A DNA stretch of 64,000 bases from Microbacterium sp. CGR2 (GTDB lineage: Bacteria > Actinomycetota > Actinomycetes > Actinomycetales > Microbacteriaceae), in NCBI RefSeq assembly GCF_003626735.1, contig NZ_RBHX01000001.1, positions 3,286,001 to 3,350,000 on the forward strand. Direction: 5' to 3'. Every line of letters begins with the position of its first letter. Within the stretch, counting starts at the first letter, position 1. Position numbers and translations under genes: made by a program. A model generated the notes under the pieces. It did not search any database and was not told the DNA's origin. It saw nothing but the letters and a program-made list of their open reading frames with translations. Positions 1-8,633 of the stretch are shown here, one piece after another.

Positions 1-1
1 G

Positions 2-1660
2 TTCATGCTCGGCGAGATCGCGCTGTGGAGCTTCGTGGTGGTGTTCCTTTCCGGAACCTTCCTGACGTTCTTCTTCCAGGCGTCGATGGTCGAGACGCAC
101 TACACGGGTGCGTATGCACCGATGCGCGGCATCGCTATGTCGGCCGCACTCGAGTCGTCACTGCACATCTCCTTCGATCTGCGCGGCGGTCTGCTCGTCC
201 GGCAGATCCACCACTGGGCCGCTCTCGTCTTCATCGCCGGTATCGGCGTCCACATGCTCCGCGTGTTCTTCACCGGCGCGTTCCGCAAGCCTCGCGAACT
301 GAACTGGGTCATCGGCTTCGTGCTGTTCATCCTGGCGCTGGCCGAGGGCTTCACCGGATACTCGCTCCCCGACGACCTGCTGTCCGGTAACGGTCTGCGC
401 ATCATCGACGGGATGGTCAAGGGCATCCCGCTGATCGGCACCTGGACCTCGTTCATCATCTTCGGAGGCGAGTTCCCCGGCACCGACATCGTCGGACGCC
501 TCTACACGCTGCACATCCTGCTGCTGCCGATGCTGGTGATCGCTCTCATCGTCGTGCACCTCATGCTAATGATCATCAACAAGCACACGCAGTTCGCCGG
601 CCCCGGCCGCACGAACGACAACGTCGTGGGCTACCCGATGATGCCGGTCTACATGTCGAAGATGGGCGGCTACCTGTTCATCGTGTTCGGCACCATCGTG
701 CTGATAGCGACGTTCTTCCAGATCAACCCGATTTGGGCCTACGGACCGTACGACCCCTCCCCTGTCTCCGCCGGAACCCAGCCCGACTGGTACATCGGCT
801 TCGCCGACGGCGCGCTGCGTCTGGCTCCGTCGAACTGGGACATCGTCATCGGCGAGAACACCTGGTCGTTCGGCATCCTCGCTCCCGTCGCGGTACTGGG
901 CCTGTTCATCGTGGTCGTCGCGATCTACCCCTTCCTCGAGGCGTGGATCACGGGAGACAAGCGCGAGCACCACATCGCCCAGCGCCCGCGCAACGCGGCA
1001 ACCCGTACGGCGATCGGCGCCGCCGGCGTCATCTTCTACGCAGTGCTCTGGGCCGCCGCCTCGTCGGACCTGATCGCCACCCACTTCATGCTGACGATGG
1101 AGGGCGTCATCCACACGCTCCAGGCGCTGCTGATCCTGGGCCCGATCATCGGATACTTCGTCACGAAGCGCATCTGCCTCGCGCTCCAGAAGAAGGATCG
1201 CGAGATCGTGTTGCACGGTTTCGAGTCGGGCCGCATCGTCCGACTCCCCGGTGGCGAATTCATCGAGGTGCACCAGCCGGTCGACAAGTACGATCGCTGG
1301 AAGCTCATCGACGTCGACGGCTACGAGCCCCTTGTGGTTCGTCCGAACGCCAAGGGCCGCATCCCGTGGACGGAGAACGCCCGCTCCTCGATCTCCCGCT
1401 GGTTCTACGAAGACCGTCTCGCGCCGTTGACGCAGGCTGAGGTCGCTGCCGCCGACGCACACCAGCATCACGTCACGGCTCAGGCCGCGGAGGCAGAGGC
1501 CGCCGAGATCCAGCACGCTCACGAGCGCGCCGGAGCACCGGATGCCCCTCTCACGGCGACCGAGACGCACGTCGACGAGACGGCCAACACTCCGAGCACC
1601 GTCATCGCGACGGAGCCGGCGAAGAAGTCCCGCAAGAAGGATGAGGACGACAGCAAGTAG
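2..1660 (+). CDS. qcrB: Cytochrome bc1 complex cytochrome b subunit, 5'-truncated by window edge
   Basis: Membrane cytochrome b of the actinobacterial bc1-aa3 supercomplex, oxidising menaquinol and passing electrons to the Rieske protein and cytochrome c. The reading frame is open to the first base, so the true start lies upstream; 551 residues are visible from the first in-window Met. Haem-b ligand histidines appear as paired sets near visible residues 69-70/83 and 170/185, and the Qo-site PDWY motif (actinobacterial form of PEWY) lies near residue 260. Several hydrophobic helices follow. The tail of about 120 residues is hydrophilic and rich in His, Ala and Glu, as in other actinobacterial QcrB. 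qcrC and qcrA are expected just upstream. Identification is secure. Confidence 0.95.
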   Translation, partial: FMLGEIALWSFVVVFLSGTFLTFFFQASMVETHYTGAYAPMRGIAMSAALESSLHISFDLRGGLLVRQIHHWAALVFIAGIGVHMLRVFFTGAFRKPRELNWVIGFVLFILALAEGFTGYSLPDDLLSGNGLRIIDGMVKGIPLIGTWTSFIIFGGEFPGTDIVGRLYTLHILLLPMLVIALIVVHLMLMIINKHTQFAGPGRTNDNVVGYPMMPVYMSKMGGYLFIVFGTIVLIATFFQINPIWAYGPYDPSPVSAGTQPDWYIGFADGALRLAPSNWDIVIGENTWSFGILAPVAVLGLFIVVVAIYPFLEAWITGDKREHHIAQRPRNAATRTAIGAAGVIFYAVLWAAASSDLIATHFMLTMEGVIHTLQALLILGPIIGYFVTKRICLALQKKDREIVLHGFESGRIVRLPGGEFIEVHQPVDKYDRWKLIDVDGYEPLVVRPNAKGRIPWTENARSSISRWFYEDRLAPLTQAEVAAADAHQHHVTAQAAEAEAAEIQHAHERAGAPDAPLTATETHVDETANTPSTVIATEPAKKSRKKDEDDSK

Positions 1661-1678
1661 AAGCTGCTCCCTCAGTGA

Positions 1679-1713
1679 AGGAAGGCCCCGTCCATTGAGG
1701 ACGGGGCCTTCCT
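1679..1713. terminator. Rho-independent-type hairpin after qcrB
   Basis: Perfect 14-bp inverted repeat (1680-1693 with 1699-1712, 5-nt loop ATTGA), GC-rich, 20 nt past the qcrB stop. It lacks a long T tract, as is usual in high-GC actinobacteria. Confidence 0.85.
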
Positions 1714-1741
1714 CGTTGCAACGGCATGAAAGGATCGGAGC

Positions 1742-1894
1742 GTGACTTCCCTCGTTCGCCTCATACGGGCCGACTCTCGCGCCGACGCGCCCTATGCCCA
1801 TGCCGTCCCGAGCACGCTTCTGGGTGTCACGGTCCGCGGCTACGACCAAGAGCTCGTGGAGATCAAGGCCACCGCAGTGGTGACGGGCGACTGA
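1742..1894 (+). pseudogene. Internally deleted RidA-like remnant (50 codons)
   Basis: A GTG-started frame of only 50 codons, preceded by a purine-rich AGGATCGGAG, closes 3 nt before the next gene. Its first ~18 residues (TSLVRLIRADSRADAPYAHA) resemble the N-terminus of actinobacterial RidA/YjgF-type proteins. The remainder (PSTLLGVTVRGYDQ, then LVEIKATAVV) resembles the extreme C-terminus of the same family. The ~80 residues normally between them, which form most of the fold, are absent. I infer an in-frame internal deletion leaving a short open frame that cannot form the RidA trimer. The family match is from memory of the conserved ends, not a search. It could instead be a small gene of other origin. 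Confidence 0.55.
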
Positions 1895-1897
1895 ATC

Positions 1898-2410
1898 GTG
1901 GCGGTGCATATTCGGCCGGCGGTCGCCTCCGACGACGCAACGATCGAGCAGATCGAGTTCGCCGCTGACGCACTCCTCACGGAGCGTTTCCACGCCACGG
2001 AATGGCCTCCCCCGACCCGCGCAGAGGAACGCGCTGCGGCTCCCGGATTCGTCCTCGTGGCCGAGAGGCTGGATGACGCCGCATCAACGGATCCGGTGGG
2101 CTTCGTGCACGTGCTCGAGACCGACGGGCGTGCCCATCTCGAGCAGCTGTCAGTACTTCCCTCCTACGGCAGGCGAGGGATCGGGCGTCTGCTGGTGTCA
2201 GCCGCTCTGGCGGAAGCCCAGCGGCGCGGACACCAGCGCGTCACGCTGCGCACCTACGCTGACGTGCCCTGGAACGCGCCCTTTTACGCCTCGTGCGGCT
2301 TCATCGAGACGACACCGGATTCAGCGTTCCTCCACGGGCTGGTCGCAACGGAAGATGCGCTTGGGCTTTCCGCCCACGGGCGCCGCGTCCAGATGACCGT
2401 GGAGTTCTGA
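1898..2410 (+). CDS. GNAT family N-acetyltransferase
   Basis: A 170-residue single-domain GNAT acetyltransferase with GTG start, 3 nt after the RidA-like remnant, so the two were probably co-transcribed. The acetyl-CoA pyrophosphate-binding loop is RRGIGRLL near residues 87-94, preceded by the beta-4 segment HLEQLSVLPSYG and followed by a helix. A second-half NAPFYASCGF motif is typical of the C-terminal GNAT half. Length and layout fit acetyltransferases of small molecules or proteins, but nothing identifies the substrate. Confidence 0.85.
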   Translation: MAVHIRPAVASDDATIEQIEFAADALLTERFHATEWPPPTRAEERAAAPGFVLVAERLDDAASTDPVGFVHVLETDGRAHLEQLSVLPSYGRRGIGRLLVSAALAEAQRRGHQRVTLRTYADVPWNAPFYASCGFIETTPDSAFLHGLVATEDALGLSAHGRRVQMTVEF

Positions 2411-2480
2411 GCGGGCGGATCCGGCGGAATTCTGCCGGAAGGTGGCCGTAACAGGCAGGGTCGCAGGATGCCTGCGCCCC

Positions 2481-2486
2481 TACGCT
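2481..2486 (+). promoter_or_regulatory. Putative -10 (TACGCT) for leaderless rhodanese mRNA
   Basis: TACGCT lies exactly 6 nt upstream of the rhodanese ATG with no good Shine-Dalgarno between them. This spacing is expected when transcription starts at the start codon. No convincing -35 is visible. Confidence 0.45.
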
Positions 2487-2492
2487 GAAAGC

Positions 2493-2912
2493 ATGATCGA
2501 TCGTGCCGACTACTACGCCGCCAAGCTCGCCTACGAGACCAACCCCAGCGACGTCTACGCCGCATTCAAGGCCGGAGAGGAGATCGTCGTGGTCGACGTG
2601 CGCTCCCCGGACGCCTGGGCCCAGGGCCACGTCGCCGGGGCAGTGCTGATGCCCCACAGCGCGATCGCCACGCGCGCGCCGCGCGAGATCCCCGAAGGTT
2701 CGAATGTCGTCGTCTACTGCTGGAGTCCCGGGTGCAACGGCGGCGCGAAGGGTGCACTGGCGTTCGCGAAACTCGGCTACCCGGTCCGGGAGATGATCGG
2801 TGGCTTCGAGTACTGGGCGCGCGAGGGCTACCCTGTGGAGGATGCGGATGGCGTCCATAGACGGCCGATCGATCCCCTGACGGGCATCCCCCGCATCCGC
2901 ACGCGCGCCTGA
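2493..2912 (+). CDS. Rhodanese-like domain protein
   Basis: Single-domain rhodanese of 139 residues, predicted sulfurtransferase or persulfide carrier in the cytoplasm. The substrate loop YCWSPGCNGGAKGA supplies the candidate catalytic Cys (first Cys, near residue 70), followed by helix KLGYPVREMIGGFEYW, typical of the family C-terminal part. The start at 2493 is preferred because it begins where rhodanese homology begins and a TACGCT hexamer sits 6 nt upstream; a further 17 in-frame codons upstream look non-coding. A strong bidirectional hairpin ends the unit 38 nt later. The physiological sulfur donor and acceptor cannot be told from sequence. Confidence 0.85.
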   Translation: MIDRADYYAAKLAYETNPSDVYAAFKAGEEIVVVDVRSPDAWAQGHVAGAVLMPHSAIATRAPREIPEGSNVVVYCWSPGCNGGAKGALAFAKLGYPVREMIGGFEYWAREGYPVEDADGVHRRPIDPLTGIPRIRTRA

Positions 2913-2950
2913 ACACCGTCGGATGGCAGCCCTGCTGCTGTGTAGACGGA

Positions 2951-2990
2951 ATGACGAAGGCCCCCGGAAGAATCCGAGGGCCTTCGTCAT
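2951..2990. terminator. Bidirectional hairpin between rhodanese and ctaF
   Basis: Perfect 13-bp inverted repeat (2951-2963 with 2978-2990) between the convergent rhodanese and ctaF genes, so it can terminate both. Confidence 0.85.
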
Positions 2991-3000
2991 AGGCAGAGGG

Positions 3001-3435
3001 TCAGCGGGCGAAGTTCCCGCGGTAGTACTCGTACACCCAGCCGACGATCGCTACGACGAAGATCGCAAGACCGATCGGGAGCAGGAACTGTCCGACGGCA
3101 AGACCGACGACGAAGACGGCGGCCGACCCGGCGAGCACGATGGGCCACCACGACCACGGGCTGAACTCGCCGAGCTCAGGATCGCCGTCGTCGATATCGG
3201 CGGTCAGGATGTCCTCGGGCAGTTCTCCACCCTGGGCGCTGTGGGTGCGGTCGAGGTAGAAGGCGATCATCGCTGCCATGAAGGCGGAGAAGAACAGGGC
3301 TACCGTGCCTACCCACTCGATCTGATTCACGAGCGGGAGGGTCGGGTCGGCGATGATGTTCCACCCGGTGTAGACCACGCCGACGAGGGCGAAGAACGCC
3401 GTCAGGATCCACCAGAGAATGACGTTGTCGCGCAT
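3001..3435 (-). CDS. ctaF: Cytochrome c oxidase subunit IV (actinobacterial type)
   Basis: A 144-residue integral membrane protein with four hydrophobic segments: two near the N-terminus (about residues 5-25 and 40-60) and two at the C-terminus (about 97-137) around an acidic central loop. This matches actinobacterial subunit IV of the aa3 oxidase. It starts 3 nt downstream of the ctaD stop, so it is the third gene of ctaC-ctaD-ctaF and should be translationally coupled. The C-terminal WVYEYYRGNFAR segment is typical of the family. It accompanies, and probably stabilises, subunits I-III in the bc1-aa3 supercomplex. Confidence 0.9.
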   Translation of the reverse strand: MRDNVILWWILTAFFALVGVVYTGWNIIADPTLPLVNQIEWVGTVALFFSAFMAAMIAFYLDRTHSAQGGELPEDILTADIDDGDPELGEFSPWSWWPIVLAGSAAVFVVGLAVGQFLLPIGLAIFVVAIVGWVYEYYRGNFAR

Positions 3436-3438
3436 GAC

Positions 3439-5172
3439 TTAGTGGGCCTCTCGCTCGCCGGGAGCCGTCGTGGCGAACTCCGCTGCCTCGGGGTGATTCA
3501 GGTCGAAGGCCGGACGCTCACTGCGGATGCGCGGGATCGACGTGAAGTTGTGTCGGGGCGGCGGGCAGGACGTGGCCCACTCCAGCGATGCGCCGTAGCC
3601 CCACGGGTCGTTCACCGTGACCTTCGGCGCCTTACGTGCCGTGATCCAGACGTTCAGGAAGAACGGCAGCATCGAGGCTCCGAGGATGATCGCACCGATC
3701 GTCGAGACCTGGTTCTGCCAAGTCCAGCCGTCAGCGGCCGAGTAGTCCGCATAGCGTCGCACCATGCCGTCGACGCCCAGCCAGTGCTGGATGAGGAAGG
3801 TCATGTGGAAGCCGATGAACAGTGTCCAGAAGTGCACGTAGCCGAGACGCTCGTTCAGCATCCGCCCAGTCCACTTCGGCCACCAGAAGTAGAACCCGGC
3901 GAACATCGCGAACACGACGGTGCCGAAGACCACGTAGTGGAAGTGCGCGACGACGAAGTACGAGTCACTCAGGTGGAAGTCCAGCGGCGGCGCCGCGAGG
4001 ATGACACCGGTGAGACCACCGAAGACGAAGGACACCAGGAACCCGAGGGCGAAGACCATCGGCGTCTCGAAAGTCACCGAACCACGCCAGAGCGTGCCTA
4101 TCCAGTTGAAGATCTTGACGCCCGTCGGGACCGCGATGAGCATCGTCATCAGCGCGAAGAACGGCAGCAGGACACCACCGGTGACGTACATGTGGTGTGC
4201 CCACACGGCCACGGACAGTGCGGCGATGGCGATGGTCGCGTAGACGAGGGTCTTGTAGCCGAAGATCGGCTTGCGGCTGAAGACCGGGAAGATCTCGGAC
4301 ACGATGCCGAAGAACGGCAGCGCGATGATGTAGACCTCGGGATGCCCGAAGAACCAGAACAGGTGCTGCCAGAGCAGAACCCCACCGTTCTGAGGATCGT
4401 AGATGTGCGCGCCGAGAATTCGGTCGGCAGCGGCTGCGAAGATCGCGGCGGCCAACACCGGGAACGCCATGAGGATCAGGAGGCTCGTGATGAGCGTGTT
4501 CCAGGTGAAGATCGGCATCCGCCACATCGTCATGCCCGGGGCACGCATCGTGATGATCGTGGTGATGAAGTTCACCGCACCGAGGATCGTGCCGAAGCCC
4601 GAGATTCCGAGCCCGACCATCCAGAGGTTTCCACCCGCGCCCGGGGTGAAGGTGGCGCTCGCGAGTGGTTGATAGGCGAACCAGCCGAACGACGCGGCAC
4701 CCTGCGGGGTGAGGAACCCCGCGACCGCGATGGTCGAGCCGAACAGGAACAGCCAGAAGGCGAACGCGTTCAGTCGCGGGAATGCGACGTCAGGCGCGCC
4801 GATCTGCAGCGGAAGGATCGCGTTGGCGAAACCCGCGAACAGCGGCGTCGCGAACATGAGGAGCATGATCGTGCCGTGCATCGTGAAGAGCTGGTTGTAC
4901 TGCTCTTTCGTGGGCACGATCTGCATGCCGGGAGCGAAGAGCTCGGCGCGGATGACGAGGGCCATCACACCGCCGAGGAGGAAGAACAGCACCGACGCGA
5001 TCAGGTACATGTACCCGATCGTCTTGTGATCGGTGGAGGTGATCCACTTGACGACGATGTTGCCCTTCTGCTCCACACGGGAGGTGCTCATCAGAGCGGC
5101 CTGGCGCGCGGGCAGGGCATCGGGTCGAGAGCGGGAGGCCTCATCGGTGTGGGGGGCTTCAGTTGTCGACAT
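3439..5172 (-). CDS. ctaD: Cytochrome c oxidase subunit I
   Basis: Catalytic subunit of the aa3-type oxidase, 577 residues, with about 12 transmembrane helices. It reduces O2 to water and pumps protons. Visible motifs are the low-spin haem His in MHGTIMLLM, the HPEVY motif carrying a CuB His and the cross-linked Tyr, the CuB pair in [10 protein letters not shown], and the haem a3/a ligands in [10 protein letters not shown]. The start ATG lies 3 nt after the ctaC stop and has a strong GGAGAGGAG Shine-Dalgarno inside the ctaC end. The N-terminal ~35 residues are hydrophilic before the first helix. Identification is secure. Confidence 0.97.
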   Translation of the reverse strand: MSTTEAPHTDEASRSRPDALPARQAALMSTSRVEQKGNIVVKWITSTDHKTIGYMYLIASVLFFLLGGVMALVIRAELFAPGMQIVPTKEQYNQLFTMHGTIMLLMFATPLFAGFANAILPLQIGAPDVAFPRLNAFAFWLFLFGSTIAVAGFLTPQGAASFGWFAYQPLASATFTPGAGGNLWMVGLGISGFGTILGAVNFITTIITMRAPGMTMWRMPIFTWNTLITSLLILMAFPVLAAAIFAAAADRILGAHIYDPQNGGVLLWQHLFWFFGHPEVYIIALPFFGIVSEIFPVFSRKPIFGYKTLVYATIAIAALSVAVWAHHMYVTGGVLLPFFALMTMLIAVPTGVKIFNWIGTLWRGSVTFETPMVFALGFLVSFVFGGLTGVILAAPPLDFHLSDSYFVVAHFHYVVFGTVVFAMFAGFYFWWPKWTGRMLNERLGYVHFWTLFIGFHMTFLIQHWLGVDGMVRRYADYSAADGWTWQNQVSTIGAIILGASMLPFFLNVWITARKAPKVTVNDPWGYGASLEWATSCPPPRHNFTSIPRIRSERPAFDLNHPEAAEFATTAPGEREAH

Positions 5173-5175
5173 GGC

Positions 5176-6072
5176 TTACTCCTCTCCTTCCTCTGAACCG
5201 GTCTTCCCGGTGGTGCCGGGGAAGTTCCCGAGGCGGTCGTACGCGTCGGTGATGTCTCCGGTGTTGCCTTCCTCCTTGAGCGACTCGAGGTAGGCGTCGT
5301 ATTCGTCCTGCTCGACGACCTTCACGTTGAAGAGCATCATCGAGTGGTATTCGCCGCAGAGCTCTGCGCACTTGCCGGCGTATTCTCCGACGCGGGTCGG
5401 GATGAAGGACCAGGAGTTGTCCTTCCCGATGTACATGTCTTTCTTGTACAGGAAGTCGATGATCCAGAACGAGTGGATGACGTCGCGCGAGCGGAGCTCG
5501 ATGGTGACCTTCTGGTCGACCGGGAGCACCAGAGTGGGCAGCTCCGCGGTGTCGATGTTGCCTTCGGCGTCGGGCTGAGCCTGGATGCCCATCGTCCACA
5601 CGGTGTCGTCGTCGGATTCGGCGTCGTACTGGAAGTCCCATGCCCACTGCTTGGCGATGGCCGTGATCTGGACGTCGGGGTCTTCCCACTTCGTCTCGAT
5701 CTCGGCCTGATCGCGGGCCGTGAAGAAGAACATGCCCAGCACGAGGAACAGCGGCACGATCGTGTAGAAGATCTCGATCGGCATGTTGTAGCGCATCTGC
5801 ACCGGCAGGCCGGTCTGCCCCTTGCGGCGGCGGTACGCGATCGCAGCCCAGGCCATCAGACCCCAGGTGATGACGCCGACGGCGAGCAGAACGATCCAGG
5901 AGTTCACCCAGAGGGAGGACACGCGCTCGGTCTGGTTGGTGACCGCGGGCTCACCCTCTGCGAACCCCGGGAGGTAACCGTTGAGTTCGGTGGCAGTACA
6001 TCCCGCCAGGGCCACGGCTGCCACGATTCCCACAGGAATTGCGGCCCAACGAAGGCGGCGTTTCGAGGGCAC
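5176..6072 (-). CDS. ctaC: Cytochrome c oxidase subunit II, lipoprotein
   Basis: Subunit II of the aa3 oxidase, receiving electrons from cytochrome c via the CuA site. I chose GTG at 6072 (298 aa) because GAAAGG lies upstream and the signal peptide then starts normally; a frame extension to 6108 adds a non-signal-like stretch. The signal ends in the lipobox ALAGC, with Cys25 for lipidation. Two helices follow (about 56-77 and 101-117). CuA ligands are visible in CAELCGEYHSMM: Cys235, Cys239, His243, Met246, plus His200 in DVIHSFW. The soluble cupredoxin domain is acidic. It heads the ctaC-ctaD-ctaF operon. Confidence 0.95.
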   Translation of the reverse strand: MPSKRRLRWAAIPVGIVAAVALAGCTATELNGYLPGFAEGEPAVTNQTERVSSLWVNSWIVLLAVGVITWGLMAWAAIAYRRRKGQTGLPVQMRYNMPIEIFYTIVPLFLVLGMFFFTARDQAEIETKWEDPDVQITAIAKQWAWDFQYDAESDDDTVWTMGIQAQPDAEGNIDTAELPTLVLPVDQKVTIELRSRDVIHSFWIIDFLYKKDMYIGKDNSWSFIPTRVGEYAGKCAELCGEYHSMMLFNVKVVEQDEYDAYLESLKEEGNTGDITDAYDRLGNFPGTTGKTGSEEGEE

Positions 6073-6107
6073 GATGCACCTTTCAGATTGCGGACAGGGC
6101 ACACCCA

Positions 6108-6113
6108 AGTCTA
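6108..6113 (-). promoter_or_regulatory. Putative ctaC promoter -10 (TAGACT)
   Basis: On the minus strand TAGACT lies about 36 nt upstream of the ctaC GTG, with ATGAAT 17 nt further upstream as a weak -35. The resulting short leader contains the GAAAGG ribosome-binding site. Confidence 0.45.
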
Positions 6114-6168
6114 GGGCAACCTCACACCTGATTCATGCCAACCACGCAGGTTGACGGGGTCGTTCGGA

Positions 6169-6540
6169 TCAGTGGAAGCTGTCGCCGCAGGCACAGCTGC
6201 CAGCAGCATTGGGGTTGTCGATCGTGAAGCCCTGCTCGGAGATCGTGTCCTTGAAATCGATCGATGCACCGTCGAGATACGGAACGCTCATGTTGTCGAC
6301 GATGACCTCGACGCCATCGAAATCGACGGTCTCGTCACCCTCGAGGTAGCGCTCGTCGAAGTAGAGCTGGTAGATGAGACCTGAGCATCCTCCGGGCTGA
6401 ACGGCGACGCGCAGACGCAGGTCGTCCCGTCCCTCCTGCTCGAGCAGGTTCTTCACCTTGACGGCGGCGGCGTCCGTCAGGCTGATGCCGTGGGCGGCGG
6501 TGGAGGTGGTGGTCTCCGGGGTCAGTGTGGTGTCGCTCAT
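6169..6540 (-). CDS. erpA: Iron-sulfur cluster insertion protein, HesB/IscA/ErpA family
   Basis: A-type Fe-S carrier of 123 residues that delivers clusters to apo-proteins. The three conserved Cys of the family are present: Cys52 in PGGCSGLIY and Cys116/Cys118 in GSCACGDSF at the C-terminus. The start at 6540 has a clear AAGGAGCG Shine-Dalgarno at proper spacing; the in-frame extension to 6570 lacks one. It sits just upstream of ctaC in the same direction, an arrangement also seen near ctaC in mycobacteria. It may serve Fe-S proteins of the bc1 complex, but the role is general. Confidence 0.92.
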   Translation of the reverse strand: MSDTTLTPETTTSTAAHGISLTDAAAVKVKNLLEQEGRDDLRLRVAVQPGGCSGLIYQLYFDERYLEGDETVDFDGVEVIVDNMSVPYLDGASIDFKDTISEQGFTIDNPNAAGSCACGDSFH

Positions 6541-6583
6541 GTCGCTCCTTGTGACGGGCCGCAGTGGCACGGCGTTGCTGATA

Positions 6584-6589
6584 ATTCTA
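6584..6589 (-). promoter_or_regulatory. Putative erpA promoter -10 (TAGAAT)
   Basis: TAGAAT on the minus strand about 43 nt upstream of the erpA ATG, within the 70-bp gap after the M20 peptidase gene. The -35 is not convincing. Confidence 0.35.
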
Positions 6590-6610
6590 CCGCCGCTCTC
6601 ACGGAAGGGG

Positions 6611-8014
6611 TCAGAGCTCGACGGTGTTCATCCGTGCGAGCAGCAGAGCCTCGGTGGCGACCGCGTGGCGGAAGGTGTCGAGGTGGAGCGATTCGTTCGG
6701 GCTGTGGGCCCGCGAGTACGGATCCTCCACGCCGGTGACGAGGATCTGTGCGGCCGGGAACTCGCGCACCAGGTCCGCGATGAAGGGAATCGATCCGCCG
6801 ACGCCCAGGTCGACGGGTGAGACTCCGTAGCCGTCGCGCATGGCGTCGCGGGTCAGAGCGACGGCCCACCCATCGGTGTCCACCAGGAAGCCGTCTCCCA
6901 GATCAACGTCGGAGAAGGTGAGATCCGCACCGTAGGGAGCATGCGCACGGAGGTGGCGCTCGAGCGCGGCGTACGCCTCCTCCCCCGTCTGCCCTGGCGC
7001 GACCCGAGCGCTGATCACCACGGTGACTTCGGGGAGCAGCGTGTTGGATGCGGCCTCCACCGTCGTGGCATCGATTCCGATGACGGTGACGGCCGGCTTG
7101 TTCCAGATCCGGCTGAGGATCGTGCCGTCACCGATCGGAGTGGTGCCGGGAAGCAGACCGGCCTCGTCGCGGAGCGTCTCCTCGCCATACTCCGGTGTGG
7201 GTGCGTCCCGTTCCGTCATCCCCTCGACGGCGACCGAACCGTCGGGCTTCCACAGGGTCGACAGGAGGGTTATCGTCGCCATCATCGCGTCAGGAGCAGC
7301 ACCCCCGTACATCCCCGAGTGCGATGCGTGGTCGAGGGTTCGAACCCGAAGAGTGAACCGGGCGTTTCCACGCAGGGACACCGTGAGCCCCGGCGTGACC
7401 GAGTCCCAGTTCCCCGAGTCGGCCACGACGATGGCGTCCGCGCGGAGCGCCTCTTTGTTGTCGGAGAGGAACTGCGCGAAGGAGCGGGAGCCGTACTCCT
7501 CCTCCCCCTCGATGAACATCGCGATGCCGAGGTCCATATCGTCGCCCAGCGCTTCGCTGACGGCACGGATCGACGCGATGTGCGCCATGATGCCCGCTTT
7601 GTCGTCAGCGGCGCCGCGTCCGTAGAGACGCCCGTCGCGAACCGTCGGCTCGAAGGGCGGGGTCTCCCACAGTGCATCGTCCCCGGGAGGCTGCACGTCG
7701 TGGTGGGCGTACAGCAGGATGGTCGGTCGACCATTGCGCGCGGCCCGCGTCGCCAGTACGGCAGGCTGCCCGTGCTCTTCGGTGCCGGGGATCGCCGCGC
7801 GCAGCACCCGGACTTCGTCGAACACTCCCGTGGCGTCCGCCAGCGACGCGACGGCCTCGGCACTGCGCTCCAGCTGTGTCTGATCGAACGCCGGCCAGGC
7901 GATGCCGGGGATGCGAACGAGTCGGCCGAGATCGGACAAAGCGGACGGGATGCCGGTCGCGACAGCTTCGAGGACGGCTTCGTCGCGTTCACTGGGAACT
8001 GCAGGAGATGTCAT
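6611..8014 (-). CDS. M20 family metallopeptidase (dipeptidase)
   Basis: A 467-residue M20/ArgE/DapE/CPG2-type zinc hydrolase. Metal-binding motif HHDVQPPGD lies near residue 105, GRGAADDKAG carries the bridging Asp, EGEEEYGS near residue 170 holds the catalytic Glu pair, and SHSGMYGG lies in the dimerisation (lid) domain. The layout is that of cytosolic dipeptidases such as PepV/CNDP-like enzymes. Although the frame is open another 94 codons upstream, family homology begins at ATG 8014, which is preceded by TAAGAT at 7 nt, suggesting a leaderless start. It diverges from the DUF3043 gene. Dipeptide specificity cannot be inferred. Confidence 0.9.
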   Translation of the reverse strand: MTSPAVPSERDEAVLEAVATGIPSALSDLGRLVRIPGIAWPAFDQTQLERSAEAVASLADATGVFDEVRVLRAAIPGTEEHGQPAVLATRAARNGRPTILLYAHHDVQPPGDDALWETPPFEPTVRDGRLYGRGAADDKAGIMAHIASIRAVSEALGDDMDLGIAMFIEGEEEYGSRSFAQFLSDNKEALRADAIVVADSGNWDSVTPGLTVSLRGNARFTLRVRTLDHASHSGMYGGAAPDAMMATITLLSTLWKPDGSVAVEGMTERDAPTPEYGEETLRDEAGLLPGTTPIGDGTILSRIWNKPAVTVIGIDATTVEAASNTLLPEVTVVISARVAPGQTGEEAYAALERHLRAHAPYGADLTFSDVDLGDGFLVDTDGWAVALTRDAMRDGYGVSPVDLGVGGSIPFIADLVREFPAAQILVTGVEDPYSRAHSPNESLHLDTFRHAVATEALLLARMNTVEL

Positions 8015-8021
8015 GCGAGTA

Positions 8022-8027
8022 ATCTTA
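8022..8027 (-). promoter_or_regulatory. Putative -10 (TAAGAT) of M20 peptidase gene
   Basis: TAAGAT on the minus strand ends 7 nt before the ATG at 8014, and no Shine-Dalgarno is present. This is the leaderless pattern. Confidence 0.4.
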
Positions 8028-8060
8028 AGGTGATCGACCATCAGCGAACCGAGGACTCTC

Positions 8061-8633
8061 GTGGCCACTACTCCTGTCTCCCCTTCGACGAACGACGACG
8101 CCCCAGAGACGCCAGCCGTCGGCAAGGGCCGCGCGACGCCGACCCGCGCTGAACAGGAGGCGGCCCGTCGCCGCCCGCTCGTCGCGAACACCAAGGAGGC
8201 CAAAGCGGCCGCGCGCGCCGAGCTCAACGAGCGCCGCGCTCGCGCGCAGGCCGGAATGGCTGCAGGCGACGAGAAATTCCTCCCCGCACGCGACAAGGGT
8301 CCGCAGCGGCGCTGGGTCCGCGACTACGTCGACGCGGGCTGGCATCCGGCAGAGTTCGTGATGGGCGTCATGGTGCTCGTCATCCTGGCGTCGCTCATTC
8401 CGGCGAATCTGGCGATCTCGTTCTACGCCTACATCGTGATGATGGGTTACCTGATCATCGCCATCGGAGGCATGATCCTTCTCGGCTTGCGGGTCAAGCG
8501 CAAGGTCGCGGCGAAGTTCGGTCAGGAGCGCATGGAGCGCGGTCTCGGCTGGTACGCCGCCATGCGGTCGCTGCAGATGCGGTTCATGCGTCTGCCGAAG
8601 CCGCAGGTCAAGCGCGGTCAGTACCCCGCCTGA
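8061..8633 (+). CDS. DUF3043 family membrane protein
   Basis: A 190-residue actinobacterial protein of unknown function matching the DUF3043 pattern. It has a long charged N-terminal half (about 1-95, rich in Ala, Arg, Glu and probably partly helical), two adjacent transmembrane helices at about 99-118 and 121-143, and a basic cytoplasmic tail ending RLPKPQVKRGQYPA. GTG start with GAGGA upstream. Its 3' end overlaps the convergent pyrD gene by 26 bp. The family is widespread in actinobacteria and uncharacterised, so no activity is assigned. Confidence 0.8.
   Translation: MATTPVSPSTNDDAPETPAVGKGRATPTRAEQEAARRRPLVANTKEAKAAARAELNERRARAQAGMAAGDEKFLPARDKGPQRRWVRDYVDAGWHPAEFVMGVMVLVILASLIPANLAISFYAYIVMMGYLIIAIGGMILLGLRVKRKVAAKFGQERMERGLGWYAAMRSLQMRFMRLPKPQVKRGQYPA

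Noticed and set aside
566..1993. A 475-codon minus-strand open frame opposite qcrB
   Set aside because: Lies antisense to cytochrome b codons and shows no recognisable motif.
2923..5196. A 757-codon plus-strand open frame opposite ctaF/ctaD
   Set aside because: Antisense to strongly conserved oxidase genes; its product is a compositionally biased Arg/Glu/Asp/His-rich string typical of high-GC shadow frames.
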